A stretch of 5,907 nt of DNA from Hyphomicrobium sp. (GTDB lineage Bacteria; Pseudomonadota; Alphaproteobacteria; Rhizobiales; Hyphomicrobiaceae), in assembly GCA_030609245.1 (NCBI GenBank), contig JAUWCP010000156.1, forward strand, positions 1-5,907, given 5' to 3'. The position numbers and the translations under genes are program-made. Each line of letters opens with the position of its first letter. Position 1 is the first letter of the stretch. Under the pieces are notes generated by a model. That model was given only the letters and a program-made list of their open reading frames with translations, was not told where the DNA came from and made no database searches. Of the stretch, positions 1 through 5,112 are shown in pieces.

Positions 1-299
1 AACAAAGGGTAGAAGCCCCAGTGAACGACCGCGGAGGCCTTGCGCTCCAACGGTGACAGCTCGGAATCGTCAGGTTTGCGATTGGCGAGCCGCCAAACGA
101 AACGCAATACAAGAAGGAAGAGCAGAAGCATGCCGACGCCACGATGGATGTCGGGCGCCGTCACGTACCAAGGGCTGTAGTAACTCAGTGTCACCATCCA
201 CAGTCCCAGCGCAAACAATCCGACGACGCCAATCGCCATCACCCAGTGCATGAGGCGCGTCACCAGCCCGTAGCCGGCATTCGTGTCTCGGATTAGCAT
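1..299 (-). CDS. Cytochrome b561 family protein, N-terminal part (cut by window edge)
   Basis: Reading the minus strand from the ATG at 299 gives 99 open codons that run off the left edge. Prokaryotic cytochrome b561 proteins are small di-haem inner-membrane proteins with four helices that pass electrons from quinol; they are usually about 175-185 residues long, so roughly half is present. Visible features are RLMHW (residues 15-19, with His18 a likely haem ligand), a first membrane helix at about 20-38, the loop motif YYSPWY at 40-45, APDIHRGVG at 48-56 (His52 a second likely ligand), a second helix at about 55-71, and VVHWGFY at 91-97, which looks like the start of the third helix with a conserved His. 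The start at 299 has AGGGG about seven bases upstream. An in-frame ATG at 344 would add 15 residues but has no good ribosome binding site. The family call is firm from motif order; the physiological partner is unknown. Confidence 0.85.
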   Translation of the reverse strand, partial: MLIRDTNAGYGLVTRLMHWVMAIGVVGLFALGLWMVTLSYYSPWYVTAPDIHRGVGMLLLFLLVLRFVWRLANRKPDDSELSPLERKASAVVHWGFYPL

Positions 300-340
300 T
301 GCGTGCCCCTGGGTCCACTCAAGTTGGGACTTCGACCGTG

Positions 341-377
341 ACATGTAGTTCGCCAGGGACGAGCGTCAAGTTGCTCG
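341..377 (-). promoter_or_regulatory. Candidate promoter and palindrome upstream of cytochrome b561 gene
   Basis: On the minus strand TTGACG (369-364) is a good match to a -35 box. Seventeen bases further lies ACATGT (346-341), which is a poor -10. A start site just past it would give a leader of roughly 35 bases before the ATG at 299. The -35 box sits in a hyphenated palindrome, CGAGC (360-364) and GCTCG (373-377) separated by eight bases, which could be an operator. This is pattern matching only. Confidence 0.25.
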
Positions 378-448
378 ATCCTCAATGAACGCAGCAGTGT
401 CACAATTCCGTCGAAGAGGGAGCGCCACCACGCCTAGAGTCTGATCGT

Positions 449-481
449 TTCACTTGCACGCACTTAGCGCGTGCGAGTGAA
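449..481. repeat. 13-bp inverted repeat (hairpin)
   Basis: TTCACTTGCACGC (449-461) pairs with GCGTGCGAGTGAA (469-481) around a seven-base loop. The only irregular pair is T455 with G475, a G-U wobble when read as plus-strand RNA and an A-C mismatch on the minus strand. No T-run follows on either side, so it is not a classical intrinsic terminator. It could be a processing stem, a transcription-factor site, or one arm of the larger repeat element. Confidence 0.6.
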
Positions 482-483
482 CC

Positions 484-524
484 GTGAATCAGTCTCTACA
501 CTTTTGAGTTAGAGCAAGATTCAC
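484..524. repeat. Nested hairpin, about 15 paired bases
   Basis: GTGAATC (484-490) pairs perfectly with GATTCAC (518-524). Inside it, after a three-base internal loop, CTCTA (494-498) pairs with TAGAG (510-514). Inside that, after one bulged C, ACT (500-502) pairs with AGT (507-509) around a TTTG tetraloop. Such nested pairing is unlikely to be chance and points to an RNA or cruciform-forming repeat. It begins three bases from the previous hairpin, so the two probably belong to one element. Confidence 0.55.
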
Positions 525-583
525 TTATCTGCCGGAGACCTCCCGGGCGAAGGCTAACCGATTCCATCAAGAACGATCTTGCC

Positions 584-1321
584 CTAGACCCGGTAGGCGA
601 ACATCCTGAAGAGGTCCGTCGGCGCCCTGAACAGCTCTTCTCCTTTAGAAAACCCGGCTTCGCGGCCGAGCGCGATCCAATCGCTGCCCGTTTCTGGAAG
701 ATCGCACGAGCGCACATGCTCCAGCGCCATATCCAGCTCCTCGGGCGTGCAAGCTGTCCAAGTGCTGCGTGCCAATTTGTCGAACCTATCCAGATAGGCC
801 GGCAGGTCCTCGCCGTCGCGCAACGTCGGCTCGTAGATGACAAAGGCACCTTCCGCCGCGATCAGTTTTCGAATGTCGCACATCAGGTCCCGCTTCCCTG
901 GCGTCGCAATGTGATGCAGCGAGAGACCGAACCAAGCAACATCGGGGGCGTGCGGCTGGCCTTTTACTGCGTCTGTGAAGTCGGCGTGCTCCAGCTTGGC
1001 GGCGCAGGGAAGCACTTGCAGTTGGCGCTCGGCCAGCTCCAGCGCCGGCAACGACAGATCCACACCATGGTAGTGCGTGATCTGCGTGCCCATTAGCGCA
1101 CCGACGATGCCGCTCGCATCCCCGCATGCCAGATCTAGGAATCGAAACGGCCCCTGAATCTCTTCCTTCAAATACCGGTTGAGGACGGGGTAGACGTCTG
1201 CGCCGTGAAAATAATCATTGTCGATAATCTTGCGGTAAAGGTCCCACTGCCGCCGGAAGATCTCCACCTCCGGTCGTTCGCCGCCACCCTCGGCGGGTTC
1301 TTGCTTCTGAAGATCGACCAC
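584..1321 (-). CDS. Class I SAM-dependent methyltransferase, substrate unknown
   Basis: The 245-residue protein has the Rossmann-type methyltransferase motifs in order: motif I FLDLACGDASG at 61-71 (SAM-binding glycine loop), the acidic ribose-contacting residue Asp88 in HGVDLS at 85-90, EHADFTDAV at 111-119 (adenine-side acidic residue), DVAWFGLSLHHI at 127-138 (motif IV region), and FVIYEP at 160-165 (strand 5 region). Together these support methyl transfer from SAM to an unknown small molecule or macromolecule in the cytoplasm. No membrane segment or signal peptide is seen. The start is GTG at 1321, with AAGG seven bases upstream. It lies only 15 bp after the gatB stop, so the ribosome binding site overlaps the end of gatB and translation is probably coupled. 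A role linked to tRNA or translation is suggested only by position. The stop sits at the edge of the intergenic palindrome cluster. The fold is certain; the function is not. Confidence 0.85.
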   Translation of the reverse strand: MVDLQKQEPAEGGGERPEVEIFRRQWDLYRKIIDNDYFHGADVYPVLNRYLKEEIQGPFRFLDLACGDASGIVGALMGTQITHYHGVDLSLPALELAERQLQVLPCAAKLEHADFTDAVKGQPHAPDVAWFGLSLHHIATPGKRDLMCDIRKLIAAEGAFVIYEPTLRDGEDLPAYLDRFDKLARSTWTACTPEELDMALEHVRSCDLPETGSDWIALGREAGFSKGEELFRAPTDLFRMFAYRV

Positions 1322-1336
1322 GACCGAACCTTGTCC

Positions 1337-2812
1337 TCAGATCCCCAGTTTTTGCTTCAGGATCTCGTTGACGGCCTTGGGGTTGGCTTTGCCGCCGGAG
1401 GCCTTCATCACCTGACCAACGAACCAGCCCATAAGATTCGGCTTCGCCTTCACCTGCTCCACCTTATCGGGATTGGCTGCCATGATCTCATCGACCGTCT
1501 TTTCGATCGCACCGGTATCGGTGACCTGTTTCATGCCGCGCTTTTCGACGATGCCGGCCGGGTCGCCGCCCTCCGACCACACGATATCGAAAAGGTCCTT
1601 AGCGATCTTGCCCGAAATGGTGTCAGACGCGATGAGGTCGACGATAGAACCCAGCTGCGCCGCCGAAACGGGTGAGGCCTCGATCGATAGGCCTTCTTTG
1701 TTGAGGCGTCCGAACAACTCGTTGATCACCCAGTTGGCGGCAAACTTTCCATCGCGGCCCTCTGCCACCTTCTCGAAGTAGTCGGCCTTCCCACGCTCGG
1801 CGATGAGCACGCCAGCATCGTAGTCGGAGAGGCCAAAGTCGCGCATAAAGCGGTCTTTCTTTTCGTCGGGCATTTCTGGCAGCCCGCGCTCCAGATCGTC
1901 GACGTATTCCTGCGTGAGCTCGAGCGGCAAAAGGTCGGGATCTGGGAAGTAGCGGTAGTCGTGCGCTTCCTCCTTGCTGCGCATGGAGCGCGTCTCGCCT
2001 TTGACCGAGTCGAACAGCCGCGTTTCCTGAGCGATCGTGCCGCCGTCCTCGATGATATCGATCTGGCGGCGCGCCTCCACCTCGATCGCCTGGCCGATGA
2101 AGCGGATGGAGTTGACGTTCTTAATCTCGCAGCGCGTCCCGAGTGGGTCGTCAGGCTTGCGCACAGAGACATTCACGTCAGCGCGCAAGTTGCCCTTCTC
2201 CATGTCGGCGTCGGACGTTCCCAGATAACGCAAGATGGTGCGCAGCTTGGATACGTATGCTTGCGCTTGCTTAGCTGAGCGCATGTCGGGCTTGGAGACG
2301 ATCTCCATCAGCGCAACGCCCGAACGGTTGAGATCGACGTAAGAGTATTCAGGGTGCTGGTCGTGAATCGACTTGCCCGCGTCCTGTTCCAAATGCAGCC
2401 GCTCGATACCGACCTTCATGGTCTCGCCATCAACGTCGATCTCGACCTCGCCCTCACCCACGATCGGCTGCTTGTACTGGCTGATCTGATACCCCTGCGG
2501 CAGATCGGGATAGAAATAGTTCTTACGATCGAACACACTTTTCAGATTGATCGCTGCCTTAATGCCGAGGCCCGTGCGCACGGCTTGCGCGATGCATTCG
2601 GAATTGATGACGGGCAGCATGCCGGGCATCGCCGCATCGACAAGCGAAACATGACTATTCGGATCGCCACCGAACGCGGTCGAGGCGCCCGAGAAAAGTT
2701 TCGACGCCGAGGCCACCTGCGCGTGTACCTCCAGGCCGACGATGATCTCCCACTCGCCCGTCGCACCTTCGATGAGGTTGGTATTGGTGGTGGCCTTGAC
2801 CTTGTCCTGCAT
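1337..2812 (-). CDS. gatB: Asp-tRNA(Asn)/Glu-tRNA(Gln) amidotransferase subunit B
   Basis: GatB works with the GatA amidase and GatC. It binds mischarged Glu-tRNA(Gln) or Asp-tRNA(Asn), activates the acyl group with ATP, and transfers ammonia to it. This is needed where GlnRS or AsnRS is lacking. The 491 residues match the usual family length. The catalytic domain begins with GLEVHAQ (26-32) and KLFSGAS (38-44). The family signature follows at about 159-175 (VDLNRSG, then ALMEIVSKP), then LRADVNVSVR (209-218), EIKNVNS (229-235) and HDYRYFPDPDLLPL (284-297). The C-terminal YqeY-like tRNA-binding region, about 340-491, includes FVGQVMKASGGKANP (464-478). The ATG at 2812 is preceded by AAAGGAG seven bases away, a strong ribosome binding site. 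The gene follows the MFS gene by 60 bp and is followed 15 bp later by a methyltransferase. gatC and gatA are not in this window, so they must lie elsewhere. The sequence appears intact. Confidence 0.98.
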   Translation of the reverse strand: MQDKVKATTNTNLIEGATGEWEIIVGLEVHAQVASASKLFSGASTAFGGDPNSHVSLVDAAMPGMLPVINSECIAQAVRTGLGIKAAINLKSVFDRKNYFYPDLPQGYQISQYKQPIVGEGEVEIDVDGETMKVGIERLHLEQDAGKSIHDQHPEYSYVDLNRSGVALMEIVSKPDMRSAKQAQAYVSKLRTILRYLGTSDADMEKGNLRADVNVSVRKPDDPLGTRCEIKNVNSIRFIGQAIEVEARRQIDIIEDGGTIAQETRLFDSVKGETRSMRSKEEAHDYRYFPDPDLLPLELTQEYVDDLERGLPEMPDEKKDRFMRDFGLSDYDAGVLIAERGKADYFEKVAEGRDGKFAANWVINELFGRLNKEGLSIEASPVSAAQLGSIVDLIASDTISGKIAKDLFDIVWSEGGDPAGIVEKRGMKQVTDTGAIEKTVDEIMAANPDKVEQVKAKPNLMGWFVGQVMKASGGKANPKAVNEILKQKLGI

Positions 2813-2835
2813 GGGCTCGCTCCTTTTGAGAGCCC
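2813..2835 (-). promoter_or_regulatory. gatB ribosome binding site in the loop of a 6-bp hairpin
   Basis: On the minus strand GGGCTC (2835-2830) and GAGCCC (2818-2813) form a perfect 6-bp stem around an 11-base loop. The loop contains the Shine-Dalgarno AAAGGAG (2826-2820), and the stem ends directly against the gatB ATG. An alternative pairing, GCTC with GAGC, would pair part of the Shine-Dalgarno instead. The ribosome binding site is clear; control by the stem is inference. Confidence 0.5.
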
Positions 2836-2872
2836 TCGTTATCGCAGGGGCCCGAGCATCGCAATCCCTTCG

Positions 2873-4459
2873 CTAGCCCTGCTTGCCAGGATGAGGCGCA
2901 ACGACTTCGTCTGGGTGCGGCCTGATAAGCCAGAAGCTCGTCGCAGCACCGATCAGCGCCAAGATCATGAATAGGGTCATGACGCTAGAGAATGCGCTGG
3001 CTCCGACGGTGCGCAAAGTGTGCTCGATCTGAGCTCCGTCCGCGGCACTAAAATGTGCCAACGCACCTTTGAGCTGGCTTCCCGAACCATGCGTCAGGTC
3101 CCGTACCCATTGCAGGGCGCCTGCGGGCGCATCAGAAAGACTGGTTATCGTCGTGGCCACGGCATCTTGACGGATCTTCCCCAGCACCGTTCCACCCGCC
3201 GCAAGGGCAACACTGAGCCCCATATAAAAGCACATGTTGATGACGCCCGAACCCTGACCGGCGTGCTCGTCGGGAAGTGTGCGCAGCCCGACGATGGGAA
3301 ACAACGGATAGGTCAGGCCCATTCCAGCGCCAACGAAAATCAGCCGCCACCACAGATCGCCATAGGTCATTTCGGCTGTCGTCTGTGACAACAACCACAG
3401 ACCGGCCGCGATCAAAAGCATGCCAATCGTAATGGGCCATCTCATTGTTGTCTTGCTGAGCATGTGTGGCAGGGTGATCGACAACAGGAAGCAGGTCACC
3501 GCATAGGGGAGAAGTGCCGCGCCCGCCGCAAAGGCCGTAAGGCCGAGCCCGCCCGCCGATTGAGCATACAGGTTGAAGAAGTAGAGCACGCTCAAGAGCG
3601 CAAAGCCGTTGACGAAGATGCCGAGCGTCGAGGCGAGATACCAGGGATGCCGGAAGAACCGAAAATAGACGAGCGGCTCAACGGCGCCACGCTCGCGTAT
3701 GACAAACGCTACCGCTCCGGCGATAGCGATCGCAAACAGGCCGAGCGTCTGAACAGACGCCCAACCTGCTTCATGCGCATCGCTCAAGCCGTAAACGAAA
3801 GGCGCCAGGGTGACGATCAGGAGGCCCGTTCCGAGATAGTCGACAGGCTTTGTGCTGCGCTCTGCGGGCGGGACCAATTCAAGCCTTGCGATGTGCCAAC
3901 AAAGTACCGCCGCAGTAGCAAGAAAAACCACATCGATTGCAAAAACGGCCCGCCAGCTTATTGCCTCGATGAGAGCACCGGCGATAAGCGGGCCAGCGCC
4001 AAGCCCAAATGCAACCAACCCCGCCCAAATGCCAAGCGCGAGAGCACGCTTCGACTTCTCCGTCGTCACATCCACCAGTGCAATGGAAGCGCCCATCAAG
4101 GCGGCCGCACCGACACCCTGGCCGACGCGTCCAATCATCAAAAGGATGATGTCGTCAGCGATCAAGATCGCAATGGAGCCGGCTGCGAATACGCACAGGC
4201 CCAGCACGAATACGTTCAACTTGCCAAAAATGTCTGAGAACCGGCCCATGATCGCGACAAGGACCGCCGAGCACAGCATGTAGAGGTTGACGACCCACTG
4301 CGTGGCGAGAGTACCAAGATCGAGTTCGGCCCTGATTTCCGGCAACGCCGTCATCACGGCCGTTGTGTTCGACGCCACCACGTAGGCACCGAGGCAGGCC
4401 ACGATCAGGACCAGCCAGCGGTCGACAAATGGCCGGCTTGTCGTGGAGGTTTCGATCAT
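2873..4459 (-). CDS. MFS drug/metabolite exporter, DHA2 (14-helix, EmrB/QacA-like) family
   Basis: This 528-residue inner-membrane protein is likely a proton-driven exporter. Its length and hydrophobic pattern fit about 14 helices, the DHA2 layout, with a first helix at about 14-35 and a last at about 490-512. Visible motifs are the helix 1 end with TALPEI (37-42), QWVVNLYML (54-62, helix 2), motif A GRFSDIFGK (72-80) in the loop between helices 2 and 3, RVGQGVGAA (111-119, helix 4), and motif C GLGAGPLIAGA (152-162, helix 5), typical of antiporters. The acidic residue usual in DHA2 helix 1 (D-x-T pattern) is Asn31 here. A long polar segment at about 428-485 precedes the last helix, as in other 14-helix members. 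The ATG at 4459 lacks a clear Shine-Dalgarno (the preceding bases are CTTATTCCCCA), and no better start is seen. No regulator gene adjoins it. The 60-bp gap to gatB would allow co-transcription. The substrate cannot be predicted. Confidence 0.9.
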   Translation of the reverse strand: MIETSTTSRPFVDRWLVLIVACLGAYVVASNTTAVMTALPEIRAELDLGTLATQWVVNLYMLCSAVLVAIMGRFSDIFGKLNVFVLGLCVFAAGSIAILIADDIILLMIGRVGQGVGAAALMGASIALVDVTTEKSKRALALGIWAGLVAFGLGAGPLIAGALIEAISWRAVFAIDVVFLATAAVLCWHIARLELVPPAERSTKPVDYLGTGLLIVTLAPFVYGLSDAHEAGWASVQTLGLFAIAIAGAVAFVIRERGAVEPLVYFRFFRHPWYLASTLGIFVNGFALLSVLYFFNLYAQSAGGLGLTAFAAGAALLPYAVTCFLLSITLPHMLSKTTMRWPITIGMLLIAAGLWLLSQTTAEMTYGDLWWRLIFVGAGMGLTYPLFPIVGLRTLPDEHAGQGSGVINMCFYMGLSVALAAGGTVLGKIRQDAVATTITSLSDAPAGALQWVRDLTHGSGSQLKGALAHFSAADGAQIEHTLRTVGASAFSSVMTLFMILALIGAATSFWLIRPHPDEVVAPHPGKQG

Positions 4460-4511
4460 TGGGGAATAAGCTCGATCAGCGGTGAGGCACAGGTGTAAAC
4501 GAGATCCAATA

Positions 4512-4526
4512 CCAAGGCGCCCTTGG
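4512..4526. promoter_or_regulatory. 15-bp palindrome upstream of the MFS gene, possible operator
   Basis: CCAAGG (4512-4517) and CCTTGG (4521-4526) are perfect inverted repeats around CGC. The palindrome centre is about 60 bases upstream of the MFS ATG. On the minus strand it lies partly between a possible -35 TTGCGT and a weak -10 TGGTAT 17 bases apart, where a repressor would block RNA polymerase. No T-run follows, which argues against a terminator. The rest of the 4460-4645 gap shows no gene and no convincing terminator for the bactofilin gene. Confidence 0.35.
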
Positions 4527-4624
4527 CATCAACGCAATTTCTTAGAACAGAGCAAATGGGAATACGTCGGAGCGCCCTATCCAACGAGCACGCGAGCGCA
4601 ATAGACCCTCAGCCTCACGCACTT

Positions 4625-4663
4625 GCCATCAAAGATCGGGCGCCATCAAAGATCGGGCGCCAT
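4625..4663. repeat. 17-bp tandem duplication at the 3' end of the bactofilin gene
   Basis: GCCATCAAAGATCGGGC occurs at 4625-4641 and again, unchanged, at 4642-4658, followed by a partial third copy GCCAT (4659-4663). The copy nearer the gene encodes the last residues MAPDL and the TGA stop. Because 17 is not a multiple of three, the second copy is outside the frame. It restates a five-codon ATG-to-TGA mini-frame, also MAPDL, whose ATG overlaps the true stop as TGATG. It is most likely a recent slippage duplication. Confidence 0.85.
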
Positions 4664-5017
4664 GCCAACAGGATTGCTGTACCGCCGTGACATGCCTTCA
4701 AAGTAGCAGCCGTTCTCCAGCACCAGAGCGTTGTGGTAGATCTGACCTTCCACCGTGCAAGCGGTCCTCAGGATCAGATCCTTTGCGTATATCGATCCGT
4801 TGACCTCTCCGAGAACAACGACCTGCTCGCCCACGACCGTCCCCTCGACGCTACCTCTCTCTGAGATATGAACGGCCGTGCTGCGCACACTGCCGTCGAC
4901 CGTGCCTTCAACCAACACCTGACCGTTAAAATAAACCGTGCCGACGATGGTGGCTCCTCGAGGAACCACGAACGTTCCCGTGGCTGCGGGCACGTGAATT
5001 TCACTCAACTCGGGCAT
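4646..5017 (-). CDS. Bactofilin family polymer-forming protein
   Basis: Bactofilins self-assemble without nucleotides into filaments that scaffold cell-wall enzymes at chosen sites. From the ATG at 5017 the protein has 123 residues. Residues about 14-108 form the bactofilin right-handed beta-helix, seen as short rungs of alternating V/I/L with G turns: RGATIVGTV (20-28), VLVEGTVDGSV (34-44), GSVEGTVVGEQVVVLGEVNGSI (split over rungs at 55-76), CTVEGQIY (87-94) and LENGCYFEG (100-108). A short polar C-terminal tail follows. No membrane segment is present, so it would be cytoplasmic or peripheral. I chose the ATG because GGGGGA lies eight bases upstream. A longer frame opens at a TTG (5116) that overlaps the upstream stop, but its AAGGA touches the TTG with no spacer, and the extra 33 residues are encoded across a strong hairpin. 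It follows an L,D-transpeptidase gene, which fits a wall-synthesis role. The last codons lie in a 17-bp duplication. Confidence 0.88.
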   Translation of the reverse strand: MPELSEIHVPAATGTFVVPRGATIVGTVYFNGQVLVEGTVDGSVRSTAVHISERGSVEGTVVGEQVVVLGEVNGSIYAKDLILRTACTVEGQIYHNALVLENGCYFEGMSRRYSNPVGMAPDL

Positions 5018-5061
5018 TACGCTGGTCCCCCGTCCGGCGCCTGGTACTGACGCCCGCTCCG

Positions 5062-5086
5062 AGCCACTTGCTCTAAAGAAGTGGCT
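5062..5086. repeat. Perfect 8-bp hairpin between transpeptidase and bactofilin genes
   Basis: AGCCACTT (5062-5069) and AAGTGGCT (5079-5086) pair perfectly around a nine-base loop that can close further (CT with AG). On the plus strand GTTTT follows, weakly terminator-like for antisense transcription. On the minus, coding-sense strand CGGAG follows, so it is not a classical terminator there. It may be an mRNA stem that sets the relative output of the two genes. Its position also argues that 5018-5112 is untranslated. Confidence 0.55.
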
Positions 5087-5112
5087 GTTTTCGGGCAACC
5101 CGGAAACCCGCG

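Larger units (their letters stand above)
449..586. repeat. Cluster of intergenic inverted repeats, probable dispersed palindromic element
   Basis: This stretch lies between the methyltransferase stop and the cytochrome b561 gene and holds no credible ORF. It consists almost wholly of inverted repeats: a 13-bp stem at 449-481, a nested hairpin at 484-524, an imperfect GC-rich stem near 531-545 (CGGAG paired with CTCCCG with one bulge), and a short stem CAAGA/TCTTG at 568-581. An outer pair, TAGAGCAAGAT (510-520) and ATCTTGCCCTA (576-586, one mismatch), encloses the last two. Its right end overlaps the methyltransferase stop codon. Rhizobiales genomes are known to carry many palindromic intergenic repeats of this general build. 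Assigning this copy to such a family is inference, because repetition cannot be tested inside one window. The rest of the 300-583 gap, apart from the candidate promoter, shows nothing further. Confidence 0.55.

Noticed and set aside
70..318. Minus-strand 82-codon frame near the left edge
   Set aside because: It is the wrong frame over the cytochrome b561 gene: the neighbouring frame gives helices and conserved His motifs, while this one is Arg-rich and featureless.
449..481. Hairpin as an intrinsic terminator for the methyltransferase operon
   Set aside because: No T-run follows the stem on the minus strand, and the one irregular pair is an A-C mismatch in that direction.
2354..2974. Plus-strand 206-codon open frame across gatB and the MFS 3' end
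   Set aside because: It runs antisense through two well-supported genes and the gap between them, has no recognisable motif and no good ribosome binding site.
3464..4237. Plus-strand 257-codon open frame opposite the MFS gene
   Set aside because: It is the antisense shadow of a clear 14-helix transporter. Its product is a low-complexity Arg/Lys/Gln/Ala-rich string without domains, as expected from the reverse of GC-rich coding DNA.
5067..5076. Ten-base word TTAGAGCAAG (minus strand) shared with 509-518 (plus strand), possibly a second copy of the repeat element
   Set aside because: Chance ten-base matches are expected many times in a window this size, and the flanking sequence does not match.
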